Part shown: piece after piece, positions 8,705 to 17,084 of the stretch
Layout of the letters: each line of letters starts with the position of its first letter
Numbering within the stretch: position 1 is the stretch's first letter
Source of the DNA: Chordibacter sp038110535
GTDB taxonomy: Bacteria; Verrucomicrobiota; Verrucomicrobiia; Opitutales; Seribacteraceae
Length of the DNA stretch: 64,000 nt
Assembly: GCA_038110535.1 (NCBI GenBank)
Contig: JAYNJW010000007.1
Coordinates: 6,465-70,464 of the forward strand
Reading direction: 5' to 3'
Notes under the pieces: generated by a model
What the model saw: the letters and a program-made list of their open reading frames with translations, nothing else
Database searches by the model: none
What the model was told of the DNA's origin: nothing
Made by a program: the position numbers and the translations under genes

Positions 8705-9202
8705 TCAAGAGAGAAAAGACAAAGAAAAAGTTTGGGCTCCCCATAAGATCAGAGATGTTGCAAGTGCAGCAAGCAGATCATCTACCATGATGCCCAGTCC
8801 ACGGGGAAGCGTTTGTGCAGATCGAATGATCCATGGTTTTACAACATCAAAAAAACGAAAAAGAACAAAGCCAACCGTTAGCCAAATAAAAGTCTCCTGA
8901 GTAGGGGCTTTTTCAAACACGGAAGAAAGGGGAAGAAAAATAAATGGAATAACAGAAAATTCGTCCCATATGACTTCTCCGGGATCGTTTTGATCGAGCA
9001 AGATTTCTGCTCGGGTGCACAGGGGAATACCAAGCAGAAAAACAGGGATAAATCCAATCGTAATCATTGGAACAGACCAATCCAAAACCAGAGTGAAAAA
9101 AGCAAAAAGTAGGGTGCCAAAAAGAGAGCCCATCGTCCCCGGGGCGGGCAGTTTTGTACCGATCGGGCCTAGGGTGGCAAGAAAAAGAACCAATTTGTTC
9201 AT
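8705..9202 (-). CDS. pgpA: Phosphatidylglycerophosphatase A
   Basis: 165-residue integral membrane protein of the PgpA family, which dephosphorylates PGP to phosphatidylglycerol. The N-terminal segment LATLGPIGTKLPAPGTMGSL is the family's hallmark glycine/proline-rich motif. The acidic metal-binding sites DPGEVIWDE and, near the C-terminus, GIMVDDLLAA are both present. Several hydrophobic helices are visible. It directly follows pgsA (9 bp), which makes its substrate, so the two form a phosphatidylglycerol synthesis pair. Confidence 0.93.
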   Translation of the reverse strand: MNKLVLFLATLGPIGTKLPAPGTMGSLFGTLLFAFFTLVLDWSVPMITIGFIPVFLLGIPLCTRAEILLDQNDPGEVIWDEFSVIPFIFLPLSSVFEKAPTQETFIWLTVGFVLFRFFDVVKPWIIRSAQTLPRGLGIMVDDLLAALATSLILWGAQTFSLSFLS

Positions 9203-9211
9203 CAGCCAACC

Positions 9212-9823
9212 TCAGGAGTTGCTCGTAGTAAAAACACTCCAATACTTCACGAGGTAATTAATCCCGGAATAAACGGTTAGCAAGCAGGCAAGGATGAGGG
9301 TTAACTGGGCAGACTGTCCAATTAGGTCAGTCCACTTGATTAGATTCTCCGAGATTTTTACTTGGGAAAGATCATGAAGAATAGCCCCTTGTAAGAGATA
9401 TAAACTAATGGAGGTAATTTGCATGACCGTTTTTACTTTGCCTGCCTTTTCTGCAGCCAATGTCTTGCCCTGAGCGGCTGCCACTAACCTAAGACCAGTA
9501 ATAAGAAATTCCCGGGCGAGGATTAATAAAATGGGAAATAAAGCCCAGAGACCGACAATGCCCAAGGCGAGCAGGCTGACAAATGTACCCATGGTAAAAA
9601 TCTTGTCCACCAATGCGTCCATAAATTTACCAAAATCAGATACTTGTCCTAGTCGTCTGGCTAACCAACCATCCAACCAGTCGGTCAATGCTCCGAACAA
9701 AAACATGAGTAAGGCTATGGTCGATGCCCATGGGATGGGCTCTCCATTCCATGGATGGAGCAAGGCAACCACGATGACCATCAAAGGAATTCTCGAAAGG
9801 GTTAGAAGGTTTGGTAAATTCAT
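9212..9823 (-). CDS. pgsA: CDP-diacylglycerol--glycerol-3-phosphate 3-phosphatidyltransferase
   Basis: 203 residues. It makes phosphatidylglycerophosphate from CDP-DAG and glycerol-3-phosphate at the inner membrane. The CDP-alcohol phosphatidyltransferase signature is complete: DWLDGWLARRLG, then FGKFMDALVDK (D..DG..AR........G....D...D). The N-terminus NLPNLLTLSRIPL is typical of PgsA, and five to six transmembrane stretches are visible. It is the first gene of a leftward group with pgpA. The start codon lies beside a small dyad (9831-9851) in the 102-bp divergent region shared with coaD. Confidence 0.95.
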   Translation of the reverse strand: MNLPNLLTLSRIPLMVIVVALLHPWNGEPIPWASTIALLMFLFGALTDWLDGWLARRLGQVSDFGKFMDALVDKIFTMGTFVSLLALGIVGLWALFPILLILAREFLITGLRLVAAAQGKTLAAEKAGKVKTVMQITSISLYLLQGAILHDLSQVKISENLIKWTDLIGQSAQLTLILACLLTVYSGINYLVKYWSVFTTSNS

Positions 9824-9830
9824 TACAGCT

Positions 9831-9851
9831 AGTGCTCTTTAGAGCGTTACT
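9831..9851. repeat. Small dyad between pgsA and coaD
   Basis: AGTGCTC and GAGCGTTACT surround a TTTA loop, giving a 4-bp GC-rich stem (GCTC/GAGC) with an outer AGT/ACT pairing across a 3-nt bulge. TACAG and CTGTA flank it at 9824-9828 and 9850-9854. The element sits 7 bases upstream of the pgsA start in a divergent promoter region, so it could be an operator or a 5' leader hairpin. The stem is short and function is not shown. Confidence 0.3.
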
Positions 9852-9925
9852 GTAAGGTTTGCAATCACAAGCAAAAGTTTCCTTGGTTATCGACTTGTGC
9901 AGGGATAAACGATAGAAAGAAAATA

Positions 9926-10414
9926 ATGGCTATTGCATTGTACCCCGGCACTTTTGATCCCGTAACCCATGGACATCTGGATGTCTTGGCACGTGCATCC
10001 CGCCTGTTTGATCGGGTCATTGTTGCCGTAGCTTCCGGCAATTCTGCAAAAAGTACCATGTTTTCACCGGAGGAAAGAAAGAGAATGGTTCAGGAGAATT
10101 TGGAAGCTTTTTCCAATGTGTCGGTGGAATTGTTCGATGGTTTACTGGTTGAATATGCACGGAGTAAGGAGGCAACGGTACTGGTCAGAGGGTTGCGGGT
10201 GGTATCTGATTTTGAGTACGAGTTTCAGATGGCCCAGATGAATAGACACCTCGATTCCAGTCTGGAAACAATCTTTCTAATGCCTAGTCAGAAGTATTTC
10301 TTTACCAGTTCCCAACTCATTAAACAGGTGCACCGATACGGTGGCCAAGAAACCGGGTTGGTTCCCGAAAATGTACGATTGGCCCTAAAGCAGAGATCGG
10401 GAGGGAACCAGTGA
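9926..10414 (+). CDS. coaD: Phosphopantetheine adenylyltransferase
   Basis: 162 residues, the standard size. It adenylates 4'-phosphopantetheine in coenzyme A synthesis. The nucleotidyltransferase motif YPGTFDPVTHGHLD (T/HxGH) is at the N-terminus, and the second motif LMPSQKYFFTSSQLIKQ is the family's phosphopantetheine and ATP-site segment. LVRGLRVVSDFEYEFQMAQMN is conserved in CoaD. The stop overlaps the GTG start of the downstream MFS gene by 4 bp, which points to translational coupling. Confidence 0.97.
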   Translation: MAIALYPGTFDPVTHGHLDVLARASRLFDRVIVAVASGNSAKSTMFSPEERKRMVQENLEAFSNVSVELFDGLLVEYARSKEATVLVRGLRVVSDFEYEFQMAQMNRHLDSSLETIFLMPSQKYFFTSSQLIKQVHRYGGQETGLVPENVRLALKQRSGGNQ

Positions 10415-11745
10415 GCAAATCCAACCGGTCTGTTTTTGGGATCGTTTTCCTGACCATTTTTTTGGATATGGTCGGATTTTCGATTATATTTCCTTTGTTT
10501 CCTGCCATGCTTGATCATTATCTCTTTTTGGAGGAAAGCATGGATGGGGGCATTCTTTCGAAATTTGTCATTTGGGTGAATGAATTTGGTCATGATGCCC
10601 TGCAAGTAAATCCAAACTTTCGCTTGGAAACGGTTATTTTTGGCGGAATCTTGGGCTCTCTCTATGCAGTATTGCAGTTTTTCTTTGCTCCCATCTGGGG
10701 GGGGCTTTCCGATCGGTATGGTCGGAAGCCAGTCTTGTTGTTTAGCCTGAGCGGAACTGCCATTGGTTATTTTCTTTGGATTATGGCGGGAGATATTTGG
10801 TTGCTTTTGCTTTCCCGTGTGATCGGGGGAATGGCAGGAGGGAATATTTCAGTTGCTACTGCGGCAATTGCTGATGTTACCACTCGGGAGAAAAGATCCA
10901 AGGGCATGGCTTTTGTGGGAATTGCGTTTGGACTGGGCTTTGTACTAGGGCCGGCTCTTGGCGGGATTGCTTCTCAATGGGATTGGTCGGGTTCGGATCT
11001 TGTTTTTTTTGGGATGCATCCATTCTCTGCTGCAGCTACGATCAGTTTTTGCCTGGCTTTGGTAAACCTGCTCTGGTTAGCTTTTGGATTTTCAGAGACT
11101 TTGCCTGAAGAAAAGAGGAGTCAATCGACCTCATTTTTACCGGCCGTGTGTAAGATGGGAGAGGTAACCAGTCCAGACGCCCGTCGGACCTGCATGACTT
11201 ACTTACTTTACATGGTTTCGTTCTCGGGGATGGAATTCACTCTGACTTTTCTTGCCGTGGAAAGATTTTCATTTTCTCCAAAAGATTTGGGCGAGATGTT
11301 TTTATTGATTGGGGGCACGCTTATTTTGGTTCAGGGATTCGTGGTCAGACGGTTTGTTGGGCATATGGGAGAGCGAAATATGGCCCATTTGGGAATATTG
11401 ATCGGAGTAATTGCGTTTTTGGTTATTTCCCATGCCCCATCCTATGCCTGGTTCTATCCTGGACTTTTTCTGATGTCCTCGGGGGTAGCCCTGATCAGTC
11501 CCACCTTGACTGCCCTGACCTCGCTGAGTTCAAAAGACAGTGAGCAGGGAATAAATCTGGGGATTTTTCGTTCCTGTGGATCTATTGCTCGATCCATTGG
11601 TCCGTTATCTGCTGGGCTGATTTATTTTACCTACGGATCATCGATAGCATATTTGGTGGGAGCGATTTGGTTGGTTTTGCCTGCGGTTGTGTTGTTTGCA
11701 GTTACCCAATCTGCCGGAAGCAGAAGTCTGCTATCTGCTCACTAA
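10411..11745 (+). CDS. Major facilitator superfamily exporter (TetA/drug-efflux-like)
   Basis: 444-residue membrane protein with about 12 hydrophobic helices. The MFS signature between helices 2 and 3 is clear (GGLSDRYGRKPVLL, matching GxxxDRxGRR/K), and motif C-like GFVLGPALGG lies in helix 5, a feature of drug/H+ antiporters such as TetA. An insertion of about 40 residues between the first and second helices (residues 30-70) is longer than in TetA. The GTG start at 10411 overlaps the coaD stop (GTGA). Substrate cannot be told from sequence; the neighbourhood gives no resistance context. Confidence 0.85.
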   Translation: MSKSNRSVFGIVFLTIFLDMVGFSIIFPLFPAMLDHYLFLEESMDGGILSKFVIWVNEFGHDALQVNPNFRLETVIFGGILGSLYAVLQFFFAPIWGGLSDRYGRKPVLLFSLSGTAIGYFLWIMAGDIWLLLLSRVIGGMAGGNISVATAAIADVTTREKRSKGMAFVGIAFGLGFVLGPALGGIASQWDWSGSDLVFFGMHPFSAAATISFCLALVNLLWLAFGFSETLPEEKRSQSTSFLPAVCKMGEVTSPDARRTCMTYLLYMVSFSGMEFTLTFLAVERFSFSPKDLGEMFLLIGGTLILVQGFVVRRFVGHMGERNMAHLGILIGVIAFLVISHAPSYAWFYPGLFLMSSGVALISPTLTALTSLSSKDSEQGINLGIFRSCGSIARSIGPLSAGLIYFTYGSSIAYLVGAIWLVLPAVVLFAVTQSAGSRSLLSAH

Positions 11746-11831
11746 ACTTCTTTTCACTCGCCATTTTCTGCATGTTTGCTAAAGATCGAAGGGATTTAAT
11801 TTTTGAATATTGAACTTACATACTAGCCTTA

Positions 11832-13718
11832 ATGAACACTGAAGTTATCGATCGATTGATCGAGAAAGATCCATCCCTTGAATCCTCACGCCCAGTATTA
11901 GAATCCATGAATCCCGGAACCTACTGCATCCATCGCAGTTGGGGATTTGGGATTATATCAGGATTTGACGAGGATCGTGGGATGATTCTTATCGATTTTG
12001 AGGATGATGAGCGCACCAGTCATGCTATGGATCCGGTATTTTGTATCGATAAACTGGATCTTCTTTCGGAAGGCCATATTCTCGCACAACATCGTAAAAA
12101 TACTGAGGAAATTGAACAAATTGCCAAAAAAGAACCTGCTGAGTTAATCATCAAGATTTTAGAATTGGGAAATGATGGGTGCATGAACGCCCGCGAGATC
12201 GAAAAAATTCTTGGTTATATGTTTGGATCTGCTAAGGCAAAACGCTGGTGGACTGCAACCAAGAAAGTTCTGATCAAAGATCCACGCATAGCAGTGCCCA
12301 ACAAAAAGAATGAACCCTATGTTCTGAGGGATGAGCCGGTCAAACCTGAACAGGAAATCCTTCAGGACTTTTTTGAAGAAAAAAGATCCTATGAAAAGAT
12401 TGTTCTGGCCGAAAAATTATTTGATTTGGCTGCCGAAAAGGAAGATCTGCAAGCTGATCTTCCCCAAGTTCTCCATGATCTAACCATTGCCATCATGGAG
12501 GCAAAAAATCTCAGTCAGGCGGATCGTTTGTACGGCATCTGGGTGCGCAACAATCTCGCCCGTGATGTGGAAGAAGATGTGGAAAAATTGGAACCCACAT
12601 CTGCATCCATTTTGCAGGAGTGTGAAGACAATTTGCCCGAACTGGCAGACTTAATGCCGGCAAAATTTCACTCCCGGTTTCTTGATCTTGTTGCCCGGAC
12701 CTATCCGGATAATTGGAAGAAGATAGTTCTTAACTTGTTGCAGAACACGGCAGTAAAATTTTCCGGGGAGTGTGCTCATTTTCTTATCGATCGGGAAGAA
12801 TCTAAACTATTACTTTCATCGCTCAATACCTGGTTGGACGAACAAAATCTCAAAGCACCCGTTTTGCTTTGGATGTTGAAATTCCGCAACCTTTCCAAGT
12901 TTCAGGACTTAATTGGCGAAATGATCAATCCCCGCTTGCTCACAGCAGTTTTTTCCGCGATTGATTACGAATCTTTAAAAAATGCCACCAGTCGAAGGAT
13001 TCCTTTGGCAGAGATCTTATCCGATGACCGTGAATTGCTCGCCGACATTCTTGGTAAAGGCACAGAGGAAAATGCAAAGGATTTAGCCCAAGCACTGATG
13101 CTCAATCCAGGCTTTGAGGACCTGACCAAGCGATCCTTACTCGCTAGGTTCATTAAGAAATTCCCCAAGATTCAATCGATGTTGGACGGGGAAGAAAGTT
13201 CAGATTCGATTTCCTCCTCTGGGGCAGCCAAGGATGAGACCCTGATCGTTTCCAAAGAAAGTTATGACCGGAAACTTGCTGACCTTGATATTATTACCAA
13301 AGAAAAAATCCCCGCAAATTCACAAGCCATTGAAGCGGCCCGTGAACTGGGAGATCTCAAGGAAAATGCCGAATACCAGATGGCCAAGGACGATCAAAAA
13401 GTCTTGCTTGCCCGCCAAGCCGAACTGCAGGCAGATCTGATGCGTGCCAAAGCCACCGACTTTACTGAGGCACCGCAAGACACAGTCGGGATTGGATCGA
13501 TCGTAGACCTCAAAGATCTCGGCTCTGGTGAAAAGATTAAGTACACCATACTCGGGGCCTGGGATAGTGATCCAGAAAACAATATTCTTTCCTATCTTAC
13601 CCCGTTGGCACAAAGCATTCTTGGCAGGAAAACGGGTGAGGAGGTACAAATCGATATTGAAGGAAACCAGCAATCCCTTGAGATTGAAGGGCTGATCCGC
13701 TGGGTGGACCGGAATTAG
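11832..13718 (+). CDS. greA: Giant GreA: transcript cleavage factor with long N-terminal helical extension
   Basis: 628 residues, about four times a normal GreA (about 158). The last 150 residues (from about 477) are a complete GreA: a coiled-coil hairpin with the acidic tip GDLKENAEY (Asp508 and Glu511 positions, which hold the RNA polymerase active-site metal) and an FKBP-like C-terminal domain. The first 80 residues contain GTYCIHRSWGFGII and an acidic strand-rich stretch resembling a CarD/Tudor-like beta barrel. Residues about 85-460 are predicted helical repeat-like sequence of unknown function. From memory, chlamydial GreA is also about 715 residues with a large N-terminal extension, so this looks like a PVC-type GreA. 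It stands alone, 86 bp after the MFS gene. Confidence 0.85.
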   Translation: MNTEVIDRLIEKDPSLESSRPVLESMNPGTYCIHRSWGFGIISGFDEDRGMILIDFEDDERTSHAMDPVFCIDKLDLLSEGHILAQHRKNTEEIEQIAKKEPAELIIKILELGNDGCMNAREIEKILGYMFGSAKAKRWWTATKKVLIKDPRIAVPNKKNEPYVLRDEPVKPEQEILQDFFEEKRSYEKIVLAEKLFDLAAEKEDLQADLPQVLHDLTIAIMEAKNLSQADRLYGIWVRNNLARDVEEDVEKLEPTSASILQECEDNLPELADLMPAKFHSRFLDLVARTYPDNWKKIVLNLLQNTAVKFSGECAHFLIDREESKLLLSSLNTWLDEQNLKAPVLLWMLKFRNLSKFQDLIGEMINPRLLTAVFSAIDYESLKNATSRRIPLAEILSDDRELLADILGKGTEENAKDLAQALMLNPGFEDLTKRSLLARFIKKFPKIQSMLDGEESSDSISSSGAAKDETLIVSKESYDRKLADLDIITKEKIPANSQAIEAARELGDLKENAEYQMAKDDQKVLLARQAELQADLMRAKATDFTEAPQDTVGIGSIVDLKDLGSGEKIKYTILGAWDSDPENNILSYLTPLAQSILGRKTGEEVQIDIEGNQQSLEIEGLIRWVDRN

Positions 13719-13768
13719 CCAAATTTCGAATCTGGGCGGGAGAATGGAAAGTTCTATCCTGCCTGTCA

Positions 13769-13781
13769 TTGTTTGAAACAA
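13769..13781. promoter_or_regulatory. Candidate ArsR-type operator (13-bp perfect dyad)
   Basis: TTGTTTGAAACAA is a perfect inverted repeat with 6-bp arms and a single central base. It lies 70 bp upstream of the chosen ATG (13852) of the ArsR-methyltransferase gene and 40 bp upstream of the alternative ATG at 13822. ArsR-family repressors usually bind short dyads over their own promoter. A weak hexamer CATAAC follows at 13792-13797, 17 bp after TTGTTT, so the dyad could overlap a -35 box. This is inference only. Confidence 0.35.
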
Positions 13782-13851
13782 AGTCCTTTTCCATAACGCA
13801 AGGTGGGATTGCCATTGCGGTATGATCCGGGGAACTTTACAACCTCAGATA

Positions 13852-14778
13852 ATGAAAATAACCGAAATTCTGCAGTTACTCTCCGATGCCACGCGGCTTC
13901 GCATGCTGCGCCTGCTTGGGCAGGAGGAATTATCTGTGGCAGAATTGCAGGAAATCCTGGAAATGGGGCAGTCGAGAATCTCTTCCCATCTTGGTTTATT
14001 GAGAAGAAATAACTTAGTCACCGACCGTAAGGACGGTAAGCGCACTTACTATGCTTTACAGGAGGAGGTAACTTCGACCTATGCAGTTATCCGCATGGCA
14101 TTATCAGAGGAGTCGGACGAGGAATTTTGGCAAAGCGATCAATCCGCCCTTGCCCGCATTGTTGATCGTAGAAGGCGTGAATCTGAGCGGTATTTTGATG
14201 AGGTTGCAGAGCGTTTGGGCAAAAATTATGTGCCTGGCAGAACTTGGGAAGCAATTGGGCATTTTCTTTTTCGCCTGGTTCCGCCCATTACCATCGTTGA
14301 CCTAGGGGCGGGCGAGGGCATGATTTCTCAACTTCTTGCCGACCGGGCAAAGAAAGTGATTTGTGTGGACAGTTCCAAGAGTATGGTCCGGTTGGGCACT
14401 GATCTGGCAAAGAGAAAAGGCTTGTCCAATTTGGAATACAAACTTGGAGATTTAGAAAAAATCCCCCTTTCTGCTAAAAGCGTCGACCTTGCCCTGATGA
14501 GCCAGTCCCTGCATCATGCCCACAAGCCGGAAGTTGCATTGGCTGAGGCATTTCGTGTGCTCAAACCGGGCGGGCAGTTACTTGTGATTGATTTAAAAAA
14601 GCACCAGTTTGAAAAAGCCCGGGAATTATATGGGGATCACTGGATGGGATTTGGACAGAACGAACTGTATCGAATGATAGGAGATGCTGGATTTCGTGGA
14701 GCCAAAGTGGAAGTTGTGGCGAAGGAAAAAAAGAAACCTTTTTTTGAGACTCTGCTGGCCACCGCCGAGAAAGCCTAG
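13852..14778 (+). CDS. ArsR-family HTH regulator fused to SAM-dependent methyltransferase
   Basis: About 308 residues in two modules. Residues 1-80 form an ArsR winged helix (LLSDATRLRMLRLL, recognition region MGQSRISSHLGLLRRNNLV, wing DGKRTYYAL). Residues about 130-300 are a class I methyltransferase with motif I (VDLGAGEGM), the acidic end of strand 2 (VCVDSS-like ICVDSSKSM) and a motif IV region (DLALMSQSLHHAHKPE), closest in feel to the UbiE/ArsM group. No Cys metal-binding motif of the metal-sensing ArsR type is evident, so a metabolite such as SAM or SAH could be the signal. ATG 13822 would add 10 residues; 13852 matches the HTH start. A dyad upstream suggests autoregulation. Confidence 0.82.
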   Translation: MKITEILQLLSDATRLRMLRLLGQEELSVAELQEILEMGQSRISSHLGLLRRNNLVTDRKDGKRTYYALQEEVTSTYAVIRMALSEESDEEFWQSDQSALARIVDRRRRESERYFDEVAERLGKNYVPGRTWEAIGHFLFRLVPPITIVDLGAGEGMISQLLADRAKKVICVDSSKSMVRLGTDLAKRKGLSNLEYKLGDLEKIPLSAKSVDLALMSQSLHHAHKPEVALAEAFRVLKPGGQLLVIDLKKHQFEKARELYGDHWMGFGQNELYRMIGDAGFRGAKVEVVAKEKKKPFFETLLATAEKA

Positions 14779-14786
14779 TATCGGGA

Positions 14787-17084
14787 CTATGGGGTGGGCC
14801 GCTTTTTGCCCGCTTCTTCCAAACTTTCCAATACTTGCTTAATTTCAATCAGGTCCGTTCTTGGCTGCTCGCATCTATGATCCTGGCAAAGAAACAAAGT
14901 GGGTTCATGAATGGATGAAAATACGGAAAGATAGGGAGCTATTTCAAGAAGGCTGGCATTTTTCTTGGTGGGTAAATGAACGAGCGATTTAAAAGGAAGA
15001 AAGTGTTGTTTGACCTCTTTGAGCATGGCAAGAGTGACCGGATTTTCCCCATCCCCATGAACCACAATTTCTTGAGGAGGATGGAGCACAAAAGCAAGGG
15101 CATGAAGAAAATTTTCCGCACCGGATGGGTTTGTTTTTAGAAAGCCGGAAAAAGCGGAAAAACATTGGTTTAAACTCTCTTGGTATTGCACATCGCCAGT
15201 TATCTTCCAGATTCGGGCAAGGTTGATAGCCATGATTGAATTACCCGAGGGAATTGCACCATCATAAATCTCCTTGGGCCGGGTCAACAGCTCTTCCCCG
15301 TATCTGGAGGTCAGAAAAAAGCCACCATTTTCACCATCTTCAAAAAGATCACGGGCAAGATCAATCAGTTGTTTGGCATGGAGGAGATATTCTGGATCGT
15401 GACCAGCTTCATAGAGATCAAGCAGTCCCTGGGCAAAAAAGGCATAGTCCTCCAAGTGGGCAGGGAGCCCTGCTTTTCCCAATCGCCAACGCTTTACTAG
15501 CTTGCCATCTGCCTGGCGAAGTTCGCGAAGACAAAAGTCGGCTGCTTGTTTGGCCCGGTCGCAGTAGTTCTTATTATCAAACGCCTGGGCTGCCCGGGCG
15601 AATGCTGAGATCATCAGGCCGTTCCAATCTGTCAAGACCTTGTCATCAAGCTGGGGATGGATTCGTTTTTCCCGGTGCTGAAATAGTCGGGCACGAATCG
15701 TCTCCATCCGCTCGGAAAATTCTCTGGCGTCCTGACCCTTCAATTGGGCAGATTCAGAAAAAGTCCTAGTGAGGTGGGGAATATTTGAACCAGTTTTTTC
15801 GCGGGTAGCTTCATCGAAATAGTTTCCCTTCGGTTCCATCTGATACATTTGAGCGAAAAGGCCCGCATCTTCCTCTCCCAAAACTGAAAAAATCTCAGCG
15901 ATAGTCCACAAATAGAATTTTCCTTCCTCTCCTTCACTATCCGCATCTTCCGCTGAGTAAAATCCCCCCTCGGGCGAGGATAGTTCTCGGTCAACATAGG
16001 CCAGCGTATTTTCACAAGCTTGCTGGAAAAAGCGATTCTTTGTGATCTGAAAAGTTTCCAAACAGGCGATGGAGAAAAGGGCCTGGTCATAGAGCATTTT
16101 TTCAAAGTGTGGCAGGAGCCATTCGCTATCGGTCGAGTATCGATGTATGCCCCACCCAATCTGATCGTAAGTACCGCTGAGGCGAATTTGCCGGAGGGTA
16201 TGGGTTACCATAGTCAGGGCATGTTCTTGGCCGGTTCTTTGGTAATAACGGAGCAAAAAAGAAAGGGCATGGGGAGTGGGGAATTTGGGCTCTTGTCCGA
16301 ATCCACCGTGCACCGGATCGTAGGCGATCGATAAGGATTCATAGCAGCGTTCCAAGTGGTTAGCATTGAGATCTCCACCAGACTGTCTGGCCTGAGCTTT
16401 GGCCAAGTTATCGATAATTGCCCGTCCAATCTCCTCCACTTTTTCCCGTTCTTCTTTCCATATTCGGGCAAAATGTGGGAGGAGTTGGAGCATGGATGCC
16501 TTGGGGAAGTAGGTCCCGGCAAAAAAAGGAACTTTATCAGGTGACATGATCACGGTCATGGGCCATCCCCCCCGGCCAGTCATCATTTGGGTGACCGACA
16601 TGTAAACATGGTCGAGGTCGGGCCTTTCCTCCCGGTCCACTTTAATACAGATATAATTTTCGTTGAGTAACCGGGCGACCTCGATGTCTTCGAAGGACTC
16701 TCGTTCCATCACATGGCACCAATGGCAGGTGGTGTATCCAATGGACAGGAAGATCGGCTTGTTCTCCACTCTGGCCAAGTGCAGAGCTTCCTCACTCCAT
16801 GCCCGCCAATCGATTGGATTACGGGCGTGCTGGAGCAAGTAGGGACTGCTCTCAAAAATTAATCGGTTAAAGTGAGATCCGCCATCGGTCGGCAGTCCGG
16901 CAATTTCCTCAGGGCTTGGCAATTCCGAACGCATGGAGGAATGGGTGGGAATGGTTGGATCGAGGGAACCTGGGCCATCCATTGAACAAGAAAGAAAAAA
17001 AGCGAAGACAACAGACCCAAGCAAATGGGTGGACAAGAGGGATGACTGGAGAGAAATCCAACAATTCTTGGTCTTTTCAGGCAA
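14787..17084 (-). CDS. YyaL/SSP411-type thioredoxin-domain protein (DUF255), probably exported lipoprotein
   Basis: About 765 residues. After the leader comes the DUF255 thioredoxin-like domain (SSPYLLQHARNPIDW, then the redox motif TTCHWCHVM, then GRGGWPMTV and GTYFPK). It is followed by a long (alpha/alpha)6-barrel-like region resembling N-acyl-glucosamine epimerase or glycosidase folds (KVLTDWNGLMISAFARA). The function of this widespread family is not settled. The frame opens at ATG 17171, but that would overlap pfkB by 95 bp. TTG 17084 overlaps by only 8 bp and leaves a Lys-containing n-region plus a hydrophobic stretch ending FFLSC, a weak lipobox. Other TTG codons at 17111 and 17036 are possible, so the start is uncertain. 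Confidence 0.85.
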   Translation of the reverse strand: MPEKTKNCWISLQSSLLSTHLLGSVVFAFFLSCSMDGPGSLDPTIPTHSSMRSELPSPEEIAGLPTDGGSHFNRLIFESSPYLLQHARNPIDWRAWSEEALHLARVENKPIFLSIGYTTCHWCHVMERESFEDIEVARLLNENYICIKVDREERPDLDHVYMSVTQMMTGRGGWPMTVIMSPDKVPFFAGTYFPKASMLQLLPHFARIWKEEREKVEEIGRAIIDNLAKAQARQSGGDLNANHLERCYESLSIAYDPVHGGFGQEPKFPTPHALSFLLRYYQRTGQEHALTMVTHTLRQIRLSGTYDQIGWGIHRYSTDSEWLLPHFEKMLYDQALFSIACLETFQITKNRFFQQACENTLAYVDRELSSPEGGFYSAEDADSEGEEGKFYLWTIAEIFSVLGEEDAGLFAQMYQMEPKGNYFDEATREKTGSNIPHLTRTFSESAQLKGQDAREFSERMETIRARLFQHREKRIHPQLDDKVLTDWNGLMISAFARAAQAFDNKNYCDRAKQAADFCLRELRQADGKLVKRWRLGKAGLPAHLEDYAFFAQGLLDLYEAGHDPEYLLHAKQLIDLARDLFEDGENGGFFLTSRYGEELLTRPKEIYDGAIPSGNSIMAINLARIWKITGDVQYQESLNQCFSAFSGFLKTNPSGAENFLHALAFVLHPPQEIVVHGDGENPVTLAMLKEVKQHFLPFKSLVHLPTKKNASLLEIAPYLSVFSSIHEPTLFLCQDHRCEQPRTDLIEIKQVLESLEEAGKKRPTP

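Noticed and set aside
15236..15769. 177-codon plus-strand frame inside the YyaL-like gene
   Set aside because: No family features, and it lies inside a well-supported gene on the other strand.
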